Source of the DNA: Auanema rhodensis | Taxonomy: Eukaryota > Nematoda > Chromadorea > Rhabditida > Rhabditidae | NCBI GenBank assembly: GCA_964057225.1 | Contig: OZ059896.1 | Span: 23,122,501 to 23,186,500, forward strand | Direction: 5' to 3' | DNA: 64,000 nt | The notes under the pieces: model-generated | The model's input: the letters and a program-made list of their open reading frames with translations, nothing else | Told to the model about the DNA's origin: nothing | Database searches by the model: none | Made by a program: the position numbers and the translations under genes | Shown here: in pieces, positions 26,046 through 40,477 of the stretch | Layout: the number at the start of each line of letters is the position of its first letter | Position numbering within the stretch: the stretch's first letter is position 1

Positions 26046-27629
26046 TCATGGTAACCATGACTTTGAAATTTACGTGAACTTTAATTTATGCTAATTAAAT
26101 GTACACGTGATGTGCACTTGGTATGTAACTCGCTTCACGTGAGAGATAAAGAGATGCGGTTTTCAAAATCAGATTACCCATGTCCATATTAGTCTAAAAA
26201 CAAATTTTTATTGATATTGGTTCATGGTAACCATGACTTTGAAATTTACGTGAACTTTAATTTATGCTAATTAATTGTACACGTGATGTGCACTTGGTAT
26301 GTAACTCGCTTCACGTGAAAGATAAAGAGATGCGGTTTTCAAAACTAGATTCCCCATGTCCATATTAGTCTACAAACAAATTTTTATTGATATTGGTTCA
26401 TGGTAACCATGACTTTGAAATTTACGTGAACTTTGATTTATGCTAATTAAATGTACACGTGATGTGCACTTGGTATGTAACTCGCTTCACGTGAAAGATA
26501 AAGAGATGCGGTTTTCAAAATAAGATTCCCCATGTCCATATTAGTCTAAAAACAAATTTTTATTGATATTGGTGCATGGTAACCATGACTTTGAAATTTA
26601 CGTGAACTTTAATTTATGCTAATTAAATGTACACGTGATGTGCACTTGGTATGTAACTCGCTTCACGTGAAAGATAAAGAGATGCGGTTTTCAAAATTAG
26701 ATTCCCCATGTCCATATTAGTCTAAAAACAAATTTTCATTGATATTGGTTCATGGTAACCATGACTTTGAAATTTACGTGAACTTTAATTTATGCTAATT
26801 AAATGTATACGTGATGTGCACTTGGTATGTAATTCGCTTCACGTGAAAGATAAAGAGATGCGGTTTTCAAAATTAGATTCCCCATGTCCATATTAGTCTA
26901 AAAACAAATTTTTATTGATATTGGTGCATGGTAACCATGACTTTGAAATTTACGTGAACTTTAATTTATGCTAATTAAATGTACACGTGATGTGCACTTG
27001 GTATGTAACTCGCTTCACGTGAGAGATAAAGAGATGCGGTTTTCAAAATCAGATTACCCATGTCCATATTAGTCTAAAAACAAATTTTTATTGATATTGG
27101 TTCATGGTAACCATGACTTTGAAATTTACGTGAACTTTAATTTATGCTAATTAATTGTACACGTGATGTGCACTTGGTATGTAACTCGCTTCACGTGAAA
27201 GATAAAGAGATGCGGTTTTCAAAATTAGATTCCCCATGTCCATATTAGTCTACAAACAAATTTTTATTGATATTGGTTCATGGTAACCATGACTTTGAAA
27301 TTTACGTGAACTTTGATTTATGCTAATTAAATGTACACGTGATGTGCACTTGGTATGTAACTCGCTTCACGTGAAAGATAAAGAGATGCGGTTTTCAAAA
27401 TAAGATTCCCCATGTCCATATTAGTCTAAAAACAAATTTTTATTGATATTGGTGCATGGTAACCATGACTTTGAAATTTACGTGAACTTTAATTTATGCT
27501 AATTAAATGTACACGTGATGTGCACTTGGTATGTAACTCGCTTCACGTGAAAGATAAAGAGATGCGGTTTTCAAAATTAGATTCCCCATGTCCATATTAG
27601 TCTAAAAACAAATTTTTATTGATATTGGT
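24462..27629. repeat. 9-monomer HOR (1584 bp), two copies overlapping the 23-mer
   Basis: The copies are 24462-26045 and 26046-27629. The order is G98/C125/A131; T54/C124/C152; G38/A125; C164; T59/T84; G98/C125/A131; T54/C152; G38/A125; plain G1. The only difference I found is m1 of the first unit (G versus T). The first copy is also the end of the second 23-mer, so this duplication is later than, or nested within, the 23-mer event. A third copy starts at 27630 and breaks down at 27982. Confidence 0.9.
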
Positions 27630-30600
27630 TCATGGTAACCATGACTTTGAAATTTACGTGAACTTTAATTTATGCTAATTAAATGTACACGTGATGTGCA
27701 CTTGGTATGTAACTCGCTTCACGTGAGAGATAAAGAGATGCGGTTTTCAAAATCAGATTACCCATGTCCATATTAGTCTAAAAACAAATTTTTATTGATA
27801 TTGGTTCATGGTAACCATGACTTTGAAATTTACGTGAACTTTAATTTATGCTAATTAATTGTACACGTGATGTGCACTTGGTATGTAACTCGCTTCACGT
27901 GAAAGATAAAGAGATGCGGTTTTCAAAATTAGATTCCCCATGTCCATATTAGTCTAAAAACAAATTTTTATTGATATTGGTTCATGGTAACCATGACTTT
28001 GAAATTTACGTGAACTTTGATTTATGCTAATTAAATGTATACGTGATGTGCACTTGGTATGTAATTCGCTTCACGTGAAAGATAAAGAGATGCGGTTTTC
28101 AAAATTAGATTCCCCATGTCCATATTAGTCTAAAAACAAATTTTTATTGATATTGGTGCATGGTAACCATGACTTTGAAATTTACGTGAACTTTAATTTA
28201 TGCTAATTAAATGTACACGTGATGTGCACTTGGTATGTAACTCGCTTCACGTGAGAGATAAAGAGATGCGGTTTTCAAAATCAGATTACCCATGTCCATA
28301 TTAGTCTAAAAACAAATTTTTATTGATATTGGTTCATGGTAACCATGACTTTGAAATTTACGTGAACTTTAATTTATGCTAATTAATTGTACACGTGATG
28401 TGCACTTGGTATGTAACTCGCTTCACGTGAAAGATAAAGAGATGCGGTTTTCAAAATTAGATTCCCCATGTCCATATTAGTCTAAAAACAAATTTTTATT
28501 GATATTGGTGCATGGTAACCATGACTTTGAAATTTACGTGAACTTTAATTTATGCTAATTAAATGTACACGTGATGTGCACTTGGTATGTAACTCGCTTC
28601 ACGTGAAAGATAAAGAGATGCGGTTTTCAAAATTAGATTCCCCATGTCCATATTAGTCTAAAAACAAATTTTTATTGATATTGGTCCATGGTAACCATGA
28701 CTTTGAAATTTACGTGAACTTTAATTTATGCTAATTAAATGTATACGTGATGTGCACTTGGTATGTAACTCGCTTCACGTGAAAGATAAAGAGATGCGGT
28801 TTTCAAAATTAGATTCCCCATGTCCATATTAGTCTAAAAACAAATTTTTATTGATATTGGTGCATGGTAACCATGACTTTGAAATTTACGTGAACTTTAA
28901 TTTATGCTAATTAAATGTACACGTGATGTGCACTTGGTATGTAACTCGCTTCACGTGAAAGATAAAGAGATGCGGTTTTAAAAATTAGATTCCCCATGTC
29001 CATATTAGTCTAAAAACAAATTTTTATTGATATTGGTGCATGGTAACCATGACTTTGAAATTTACGTGAACTTTAATTTATGCTAATTAAATGTACACGT
29101 GATGTGCACTTGGTATGTAACTCGCTTCACGTGAAAGATAAAGAGATGCGGTTTTCAAAATTAGATTCCCCATGTCCATTTTAGTCTAAAAACAAATTTT
29201 TATTGATATTGGTGCATGGTAACCATGACTTTGAAATTTACGTGAACTTTAATTTATGCTTATTAAATGTACACGTGATGTGCACTTGGTATGTAACTCG
29301 CTTCACGTGAAAGATAAAGAGATGCGGTTTTCAAAATTAGATTCCCCATGTCCATATTAGTCTAAAAACAAATTTTAATTGATATTGGTGCATGGTAACC
29401 ATGACTTTGAAATTTACGTGAACTTTAATTTATGCTAATTAAATGTACACGTGATGTGCACTTGGTATGTAACTCGCTTCACGTGAAAGATAAAGAGATG
29501 CGGTTTTCAAAATTAGATTCATCATGTCCATATTAGTCTAAAAACAAATTTTTATTGATATTGGTGCATGGTAACCATGACTTTGAAATTTACGTGAACT
29601 TTAATTTATGCTTATTAAATGTACACGTGATGTGCACTTGGTATGTAACTCGCTTCACGTGAAAGATAAAGAGATGCGGTTTTCAAAATTAGATTCCCCA
29701 TGTCCATATTAGTCTAAAAACAAATTTTTATTGATATTGGTTCATGGTAACCATGACTTTGAAATTTACGTGAACTTTAATTTATGCTAATTAAATGTAT
29801 ACGTGATGTGCACTTGGTATGTAACTCGCTTCACGTGAAAGATAAAGAGATGCGGTTTTCAAAATTAGATTCCCCATGTCCATATTAGTCTAAAAACAAA
29901 TTTTTATTGATATTGGTGCATGGTAACCATGACTTTGAAATTTACGTGAACTTTAATTTATGCTTATTAAATGTACACGTGATGTGCACTTGGTATGTAA
30001 CTCGCTTCACGTGAAAGATAAAGAGATGCGGTTTTCAAAATTAGATTCCCCATGTCCATATTAGTCTAAAAACAAATTTTTATTGATATTGGTGCATGGT
30101 AACCATGACTTTGAAATTTACGTGAACTTTAATTTATGCTAATTAAATGTACACGTGATGTGCACTTGGTATGTAACTCGCTTCACGTGAGAGATAAAGA
30201 GATGCGGTTTTCAAAATCAGATTACCCATGTCCATATTAGTCTAAAAACAAATTTTTATTGATATTGGTTCATGGTAACCATGACTTTGAAATTTACGTG
30301 AACTTTAATTTATGCTAATTAATTGTACACGTGATGTGCACTTGGTATGTAACTCGCTTCACGTGAAAGATAAAGAGATGCGGTTTTCAAAACTAGATTC
30401 CCCATGTCCATATTAGTCTACAAACAAATTTTTATTGATATTGGTTCATGGTAACCATGACTTTGAAATTTACGTGAACTTTGATTTATGCTAATTAAAT
30501 GTACACGTGATGTGCACTTGGTATGTAACTCGCTTCACGTGAAAGATAAAGAGATGCGGTTTTCAAAATAAGATTCCCCATGTCCATATTAGTCTAAAAA

Positions 30601-30797
30601 CAAATTTTTATTGATATTGGTGCATGGTAACCATGACTTTGAAATTTACGTGAACTTTAATTTATGCTAATTAAATGTACACGTGATGTGCTCTTGGTAT
30701 GTAACTCGCTTCACGTGAAAGATAAAGAGATGCGGTTTTCAAAATCAGATTACCCATGTCCATATTAGTCTAAAAACAAATTTTTATTGATATTGGT
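27630..30797. repeat. Rearranged core segment with third copy of the A119-led block
   Basis: After a partial third 9-mer, the unit at 27982 combines G38 with T59/T84 and looks chimeric. The 28686 unit starts with C1 and so creates a CCATGG site seen nowhere else. The A119-led series starts again at 28862 (A119, T143, T48/A164, A132/T133, T48, T59) but the T137 unit present in the other copies is missing before the T48 unit at 29918. The 30622 unit has T71 and lacks G98 although it has C125/A131. Confidence 0.8.
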
Positions 30798-33437
30798 TCA
30801 TGGTAACCATGACTTTGAAATTTACGTGAACTTTAATTTATGCTAATTAATTGTACACGTGATGTGCACTTGGTATGTAACTCGCTTCACGTGAAAGATA
30901 AAGAGATGCGGTTTTCAAAATTAGATTCCCCATGTCCATATTAGTCTACAAACAAATTTTTATTGATATTGGTTCATGGTAACCATGACTTTGAAATTTA
31001 CGTGAACTTTGATTTATGCTAATTAAATGTACACGTGATGTGCACTTGGTATGTAACTCGCTTCACGTGAAAGATAAAGAGATGCGGTTTTCAAAATAAG
31101 ATTCCCCATGTCCATATTAGTCTAAAAACAAATTTTTATTGATATTGGTGCATGGTAACCATGACTTTGAAATTTACGTGAACTTTAATTTATGCTAATT
31201 AAATGTACACGTGATGTGCACTTGGTATGTAACTCGCTTCACGTGAAAGATAAAGAGATGCGGTTTTCAAAATTAGATTCCCCATGTCCATATTAGTCTA
31301 AAAACAAATTTTCATTGATATTGGTTCATGGTAACCATGACTTTGAAATTTACGTGAACTTTAATTTATGCTAATTAAATGTATACGTGATGTGCACTTG
31401 GTATGTAATTCGCTTCACGTGAAAGATAAAGAGATGCGGTTTTCAAAATTAGATTCCCCATGTCCATATTAGTCTAAAAACAAATTTTTATTGATATTGG
31501 TGCATGGTAACCATGACTTTGAAATTTACGTGAACTTTAATTTATGCTAATTAAATGTACACGTGATGTGCACTTGGTATGTAACTCGCTTCACGTGAAA
31601 GATAAAGAGATGCGGTTTTCAAAATTAGATTCCCCATGTCCATATTAGTCTAAAAACAAATTTTTATTGATATTGGTGCATGGTAACCATGACTTTGAAA
31701 TTTACGTGAACTTTAATTTATGCTTATTAAATGTACACGTGATGTGCACTTGGTATGTAACTCGCTTCACGTGAAAGATAAAGAGATGCGGTTTTCAAAA
31801 TTAGATTCCCCATGTCCATATTAGTCTAAAAACAAATTTTTATTGATATTGGTGCATGGTAACCATGACTTTGAAATTTACGTGAACTTTAATTTATGCT
31901 AATTAAATGTACACGTGATGTGCACTTGGTATGTAACTCGCTTCACGTGAGAGATAAAGAGATGCGGTTTTCAAAATCAGATTCCCCATGTCCATATTAG
32001 TCTAAAAACAAATTTTTATTGATATTGGTTCATGGTAACCATGACTTTGAAATTTACGTGAACTTTAATTTATGCTAATTAATTGTACACGTGATGTGCA
32101 CTTGGTATGTAACTCGCTTCACGTGAAAGATAAAGAGATGCGGTTTTCAAAATTAGATTCCCCATGTCCATATTAGTCTACAAACAAATTTTTATTGATA
32201 TTGGTTCATGGTAACCATGACTTTGAAATTTACGTGAACTTTGATTTATGCTAATTAAATGTACACGTGATGTGCACTTGGTATGTAACTCGCTTCACGT
32301 GAAAGATAAAGAGATGCGGTTTTCAAAATAAGATTCCCCATGTCCATATTAGTCTAAAAACAAATTTTTATTGATATTGGTGCATGGTAACCATGACTTT
32401 GAAATTTACGTGAACTTTAATTTATGCTAATTAAATGTACACGTGATGTGCACTTGGTATGTAACTCGCTTCACGTGAAAGATAAAGAGATGCGGTTTTC
32501 AAAATTAGATTCCCCATGTCCATATTAGTCTAAAAACAAATTTTTATTGATATTGGTTCATGGTAACCATGACTTTGAAATTTACGTGAACTTTAATTTA
32601 TGCTAATTAAATGTATACGTGATGTGCACTTGGTATGTAACTCGCTTCACGTGAAAGATAAAGAGATGCGGTTTTCAAAATTAGATTCCCCATGTCCATA
32701 TTAGTCTAAAAACAAATTTTTATTGATATTGGTGCATGGTAACCATGACTTTGAAATTTACGTGAACTTTAATTTATGCTAATTAAATGTACACGTGATG
32801 TGCACTTGGTATGTAACTCGCTTCACGTGAAAGATAAAGAGTTGCGGTTTTCAAAATTAGATTCCCCATGTCCATATTAGTCTAAAAACAAATTTTTATT
32901 GATATTGGTTCATGGTAACCATGACTTTGAAATTTACGTGAACTTTAATTTATGCTAATTAATTGTACACGTGATGTGCACTTGGTATGTAACTCTCTTC
33001 ACGTGAAAGATAAAGAGATGCGGTTTTCAAAATAAGATTCCCCATGTCCATATTAGTCTACAAACAAATTTTTATTGATATTGGTTCATGGTAACCATGA
33101 CTTTGAAATTTACGTGAACTTTGATTTATGCTAATTAAATGTACACGTGATGTGCACTTGGTATGTAACTCGCTTCACGTGAAAGATAAAGAGATGCGGT
33201 TTTCAAAATTAGATTCCCCATGTCCATATTAGTCTAAAAACAAATTTTTATTGATATTGGTGCATGGTAACCATGACTTTGAAATTTACGTGAACTTTAA
33301 TTTATGCTAATTAAATGTACACGTGATGTGCACTTGGTATGTAACTCGCTTCACGTGAAAGATAAAGAGATGCGGTTTTCAAAATTAGATTCCCCATGTC
33401 CATATTAGTCTAAAAACAAATTTTTATTGATATTGGT
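30798..33437. repeat. 15-monomer block (2640 bp), first of three dispersed copies
   Basis: The order is T54/C152; G38/A125; C164; T59/T84; plain G1; T48; G98/C125 without A131; T54/C152; G38/A125; G1; T59; G1; T54/T87/A125/C152; G38; G1. The same order occurs at 37838-40477 (offset 7040 bp), and from the second unit on at 47342-49805. T110 in the 32734 unit is private to this copy. Confidence 0.88.
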
Positions 33438-36400
33438 TCATGGTAACCATGACTTTGAAATTTACGTGAACTTTAATTTATGCTAATTAAATGTATACGT
33501 GATGTGCACTTGGTATGTAACTCGCTTCACGTGAAAGATAAAGAGATGCGGTTTTCAAAATTAGATTCCCCATGTCCATATTAGTCTAAAAACAAATTTT
33601 TATTGATATTGGTGCATGGTAACCATGACTTTGAAATTTACGTGAACTTTAATTTATGCTAATTAAATGTACACGTGATGTGCACTTGGTATGTAACTCG
33701 CTTCACGTGAAAGATAAAGAGATGCGGTTTTAAAAATTAGATTCCCCATGTCCATATTAGTCTAAAAACAAATTTTTATTGATATTGGTGCATGGTAACC
33801 ATGACTTTGAAATTTACGTGAACTTTAATTTATGCTAATTAAATGTACACGTGATGTGCACTTGGTATGTAACTCGCTTCACGTGAAAGATAAAGAGATG
33901 CGGTTTTCAAAATTAGATTCCCTATGTCCATTTTAGTCTAAAAACAAATTTTTATTGATATTGGTGCATGGTAACCATGACTTTGAAATTTACGTGAACT
34001 TTAATTTATGCTTATTAAATGTACACGTGATGTGCACTTGGTATGTAACTCGCTTCACGTGAAAGATAAAGAGATGCGGTTTTCAAAATTAGATTCCCCA
34101 TGTCCATATTAGTCTAAAAACAAATTTTAATTGATATTGGTGCATGGTAACCATGACTTTGAAATTTACGTGAACTTTAATTTATGCTAATTAAATGTAC
34201 ACGTGATGTGCACTTGGTATGTAACTCGCTTCACGTGAAAGATAAAGAGATGCGGTTTTCAAAATTAGATTCATCATGTCCATATTAGTCTAAAAACAAA
34301 TTTTTATTGATATTGGTGCATGGTAACCATGACTTTGAAATTTACGTGAACTTTAATTTATGCTTATTAAATGTACACGTGATGTGCACTTGGTATGTAA
34401 CTCGCTTCACGTGAAAGATAAAGAGATGCGGTTTTCAAAATTAGATTCCCCATGTCCATATTAGTCTAAAAACAAATTTTTATTGATATTGGTTCATGGT
34501 AACCATGACTTTGAAATTTACGTGAACTTTAATTTATGCTAATTAAATGTATACGTGATGTGCACTTGGTATGTAACTCGCTTCACGTGAAAGATAAAGA
34601 GATGCGGTTTTCAAAATTAGATTCCCCATGTCCATATTAGTCTAAAAACAAATTTTTATTGATATTGGTGCATGGTAACCATGACTTTGAAATTTACGTG
34701 AACTTTAATTTATGCTAATTAAATGTACACGTGATGTGCACTTGGTATGTAACTCGCTTCACGTGAAAGATAAAGAGATGCGGTTTTCAAAATTAGATTC
34801 CCCATTTCCATATTAGTCTAAAAACAAATTTTTATTGATATTGGTGCATGGTAACCATGACTTTGAAATTTACGTGAACTTTAATTTATGCTTATTAAAT
34901 GTACACGTGATGTGCACTTGGTATGTAACTCGCTTCACGTGAAAGATAAAGAGATGCGGTTTTCAAAATTAGATTCCCCATGTCCATATTAGTCTAAAAA
35001 CAAATTTTTATTGATATTGGTGCATGGTAACCATGACTTTGAAATTTACGTGAACTTTAATTTATGCTAATTAAATGTACACGTGATGCGCACTTGGTAT
35101 GTAACTCGCTTCACGTGAGAGATAAAGAGATGCGGTTTTCAAAATCAGATTACCCATGTCCATATTAGTCTAAAAACAAATTTTTATTGATATTGGTTCA
35201 TGGTAACCATGACTTTGAAATTTACGTGAACTTTAATTTATGCTAATTAATTGTACACGTGATGTGCACTTGGTATGTAACTCGCTTCACGTGAAAGATA
35301 AAGAGATGCGGTTTTCAAAATTAGATTCCCCATGTCCATATTAGTCTACAAACAAATTTTTATTGATATTGGTTCATGGTAACCATGACTTTGAAATTTA
35401 CGTGAACTTTGATTTATGCTAATTAAATGTACACGTGATGTGCACTTGGTATGTAACTCGCTTCACGTGAAAGATAAAGAGATGCGGTTTTCAAAATAAG
35501 ATTCCCAATGTCCATATTAGTCTAAAAACAAATTTTTATTGATATTGGTGCATGGTAACCATGACTTTGAAATTTACGTGAACTTTAATTTATGCTAATT
35601 AAATGTACACGTGATGTGCACTTGGTATGTAACTCGCTTCACGTGAAAGATAAAGAGATGCGGTTTTCAAAATTAGATTCCCCATGTCCATATTAGTCTA
35701 AAAACAAATTTTCATTGATATTGCTTCATGGTAACCATGACTTTGAAATTTACGTGAACTTTAATTTATGCTAATTAAATGTATACGTGATGTGCACTTG
35801 GTATGTAATTCGCTTCACGTGAAAGATAAAGAGATGCGGTTTTCAAAATTAGATTCCCCATGTCCATATTAGTCTAAAAACAAATTTTTATTGATATTGG
35901 TGCATGGTAACCATGACTTTGAAATTTACGTGAACTTTAATTTATGCTAATTAAATGTACACGTGATGTGCACTTGGTATGTAACTCGCTTCACGTGAGA
36001 GATAAAGAGATGCGGTTTTCAAAATCAGATTACCCATGTCCATATTAGTCTAAAAACAAATTTTTATTGATATTGGTTCATGGTAACCATGACTTTGAAA
36101 TTTACGTGAACTTTAATTTATGCTAATTAATTGTACACGTGATGTGCACTTGGTATGTAACTCGCTTCACGTGAAAGATAAAGAGATGCGGTTTTCAAAA
36201 TTAGATTCCCCATGTCCATATTAGTCTACAAACAAATTTTTATTGATATTGGTTCATGGTAACCATGACTTTGAAATTTACGTGAACTTTGATTTATGCT
36301 AATTAAATGTACACGTGATGTGCACTTGGTATGTAACTCGCTTCACGTGAAAGATAAAGAGATGCGGTTTTCAAAATAAGATTCCCCATGTCCATATTAG

Positions 36401-36605
36401 TCTAAAAACAAATTTTTATTGATATTGGTGCATGGTAACCATGACTTTGAAATTTACGTGAACTTTAATTTATGCTAATTAAATGTACACGTGATGTGCA
36501 CTTGGTATGTAACTCGCTTCACGTGAAAGATAAAGAGATGCGGTTTTCAAAATTAGATTCCCCATGTCCATATTAGTCTAAAAACAAATTTTTATTGATA
36601 TTGGT
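33438..36605. repeat. Fourth copy of the A119-led block
   Basis: Units 33614-36605 match 23054-26045 in type and order, 17 monomers at an offset of 10560 bp. Private changes are T134-region CCCTATG (33790), C68 (35022), A134 (35374) and C175 (35550). The tenth unit lacks the C124 found in the earlier copies. More private changes than the 23-mer pair suggests an older split or partial conversion. Confidence 0.85.
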
Positions 36606-37837
36606 TCATGGTAACCATGACTTTGAAATTTACGTGAACTTTAATTTATGCTAATTAAATGTACACGTGATGTGCACTTGGTATGTAACTCGCTTCACGT
36701 GAGAGATAAAGAGATGCGGTTTTCAAAATCAGATTACCCATGTCCATATTAGTCTAAAAACAAATTTTCATTGATATTGGTTCATGGTAACCATGACTTT
36801 GAAATTTACGTGAACTTTAATTTATGCTAATTAAATGTATACGTGATGTGCACTTGGTATGTAACTCGCTTCACGTGAGAGATAAAGAGATGCGGTTTTC
36901 AAAATCAGATTACCCATGTCCATATTAGTCTAAAAACAAATTTTTATTGATATTGGTTCATGGTAACCATGACTTTGAAATTTACGTGAACTTTAATTTA
37001 TGCTAATTAATTGTACACGTGATGTGCACTTGGTATGTAACTCGCTTCACGTGAAAGATAAAGAGATGCGGTTTTCAAAATTAGATTCCCCATGTCCATA
37101 TTAGTCTAAAAACAAATTTTTATTGATATTGGTGCATGGTAACCATGACTTTGAAATTTACGTGAACTTTAATTTATGCTAATTAAATGTATACGTGATG
37201 TGCACTTGGTATGTAACTCGCTTCACGTGAGAGATAAAGAGATGCGGTTTTCAAAATCAGATTACCCATGTCCATATTAGTCTAAAAACAAATTTTTATT
37301 GATATTGGTTCATGGTAACCATGACTTTGAAATTTACGTGAACTTTAATTTATGCTAATTAATTGTACACGTGATGTGCACTTGGTATGTAACTCGCTTC
37401 ACGTGAAAGATAAAGAGATGCGGTTTTCAAAATTAGATTCCCCATGTCCATATTAGTCTAAAAACAAATTTTTATTGATATTGGTTCATGGTAACCATGA
37501 CTTTGAAATTTACGTGAACTTTGATTTATGCTAATTAAATGTATACGTGATGTGCACTTGGTATGTAATTCGCTTCACGTGAAAGATAAAGAGATGCGGT
37601 TTTCAAAATTAGATTCCCCATGTCCATATTAGTCTAAAAACAAATTTTTATTGATATTGGTGCATGGTAACCATGACTTTGAAATTTACGTGAACTTTAA
37701 TTTATGCTAATTAAATGTACACGTGATGTGCACTTGGTATGTAACTCGCTTCACGTGAGAGATGAAGAGATGCGGTTTCCAAAATCAGATTACCCATGTC
37801 CATATTAGTCTAAAAACAAATTTTTATTGATATTGGT
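36606..37837. repeat. Scrambled seven-monomer junction
   Basis: Marker combinations here are unusual. C125/A131 and C164 occur in one unit (36606), T59 with G98 in two units (36782, 37134), and G38 with T59/T84 in another (37486, as also at 27982). The 37662 unit has G104-region GATGAAG and a TTTCC change. This is best read as the site of several exchanges between out-of-register units. Confidence 0.75.
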
Positions 37838-40477
37838 TCATGGTAACCATGACTTTGAAATTTACGTGAACTTTAATTTATGCTAATTAATTGTACACGT
37901 GATGTGCACTTGGTATGTAACTCGCTTCACGTGAAAGATAAAGAGATGCGGTTTTCAAAATTAGATTCCCCATGTCCATATTAGTCTACAAACAAATTTT
38001 TATTGATATTGGTTCATGGTAACCATGACTTTGAAATTTACGTGAACTTTGATTTATGCTAATTAAATGTACACGTGATGTGCACTTGGTATGTAACTCG
38101 CTTCACGTGAAAGATAAAGAGATGCGGTTTTCAAAATAAGATTCCCCATGTCCATATTAGTCTAAAAACAAATTTTTATTGATATTGGTGCATGGTAACC
38201 ATGACTTTGTAATTTACGTGAACTTTAATTTATGCTAATTAAATGTACACGTGATGTGCACTTGGTATGTAACTCGCTTCACGTGAAAGATAAAGAGATG
38301 CGGTTTTCAAAATTAGATTCCCCATGTCCATATTAGTCTAAAAACAAATTTTCATTGATATTGGTTCATGGTAACCATGACTTTGAAATTTACGTGAACT
38401 TTAATTTATGCTAATTAAATGTATACGTGATGTGCACTTGGTATGTAATTCGCTTCACGTGAAAGATAAAGAGATGCGGTTTTCAAAATTAGATTCCCCA
38501 TGTCCATATTAGTCTAAAAACAAATTTTTATTGATATTGGTGCATGGTAACCATGACTTTGAAATTTACGTGAACTTTAATTTATGCTAATTAAATGTAC
38601 ACGTGATGTGCACTTGGTATGTAACTCGCTTCACGTGAAAGATAAAGAGATGCGGTTTTCAAAATTAGATTCCCCATGTCCATATTAGTCTAAAAACAAA
38701 TTTTTATTGATATTGGTGCATGGTAACCATGACTTTGAAATTTACGTGAACTTTAATTTATGCTTATTAAATGTACACGTGATGTGCACTTGGTATGTAA
38801 CTCGCTTCACGTGAAAGATAAAGAGATGCGGTTTTCAAAATTAGATTCCCCATGTCCATATTAGTCTAAAAACAAATTTTTATTGATATTGGTGCATGGT
38901 AACCATGACTTTGAAATTTACGTGAACTTTAATTTATGCTAATTAAATGTACACGTGATGTGCACTTGGTATGTAACTCGCTTCACGTGAGAGATAAAGA
39001 GATGCGGTTTTCAAAATCAGATTCCCCATGTCCATATTAGTCTAAAAACAAATTTTTATTGATATTGGTTCATGGTAACCATGACTTTGAAACTTACGTG
39101 AACTTTAATTTATGCTAATTAATTGTACACGTGATGTGCACTTGGTATGTAACTCGCTTCACGTGAAAGATAAAGAGATGCGGTTTTCAAAATTAGATTC
39201 CCCATGTCCATATTAGTCTACAAACAAATTTTTATTGATATTGGTTCATGGTAACCATGACTTTGAAATTTACGTGAACTTTGATTTATGCTAATTAAAT
39301 GTACACGTGATGTGCACTTGGTATGTAACTCGCTTCACGTGAAAGATAAAGAGATGCGGTTTTCAAAATAAGATTCCCCATGTCCATATTAGTCTAAAAA
39401 CAAATTTTTATTGATATTGGTGCATGGTAACCATGACTTTGAAATTTACGTGAACTTTAATTTATGCTAATTAAATGTACACGTGATGTGCACTTGGTAT
39501 GTAACTCGCTTCACGTGAAAGATAAAGAGATGCGGTTTTCAAAATTAGATTCCCCATGTCCATATTAGTCTAAAAACAAATTTTTATTGATATTGGTTCA
39601 TGGTAACCATGACTTTGAAATTTACGTGAACTTTAATTTATGCTAATTAAATGTATACGTGATGTGCACTTGGTATGTAACTCGCTTCACGTGAAAGATA
39701 AAGAGATGCGGTTTTCAAAATTAGATTCCCCATGTCCATATTAGTCTAAAAACAAATTTTTATTGATATTGGTGCATGGTAACCATGACTTTGAAATTTA
39801 CGTGAACTTTAATTTATGCTAATTAAATGTACACGTGATGTGCACTTGGTATGTAACTCGCTTCACGTGAAAGATAAAGAGATGCGGTTTTCAAAATTAG
39901 ATTCCCCATGTCCATATTAGTCTAAAAACAAATTTTTATTGATATTGGTTCATGGTAACCATGACTTTGAAATTTACGTGAACTTTAATTTATGCTAATT
40001 AATTGTACACGTGATGTGCACTTGGTATGTAACTCTCTTCACGTGAAAGATAAAGAGATGCGGTTTTCAAAATAAGATTCCCCATGTCCATATTAGTCTA
40101 CAAACAAATTTTTATTGATATTGGTTCATGGTAACCATGACTTTGAAATTTACGTGAACTTTGATTTATGCTAATTAAATGTACACGTGATGTGCACTTG
40201 GTATGTAACTCGCTTCACGTGAAAGATAAAGAGATGCGGTTTTCAAAATTAGATTCCCCATGTCCATATTAGTCTAAAAACAAATTTTTATTGATATTGG
40301 TGCATGGTAACCATGACTTTGAAATTTACGTGAACTTTAATTTATGCTAATTAAATGTACACGTGATGTGCACTTGGTATGTAACTCGCTTCACGTGAAA
40401 GATAAAGAGATGCGGTTTTCAAAATTAGATTCCCCATGTCCATATTAGTCTAAAAACAAATTTTTATTGATATTGGT
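37838..40477. repeat. 15-monomer block, second copy
   Basis: This has the same type order as 30798-33437 at +7040 bp. Private changes are T21 (38190 unit, CTTTGTAATT) and C24 (39070 unit, AAACTTACG). It is followed by T143 and T48/G143/A164 units that are also present after the third copy at 49806, so copies two and three share a longer ancestor. Confidence 0.88.
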
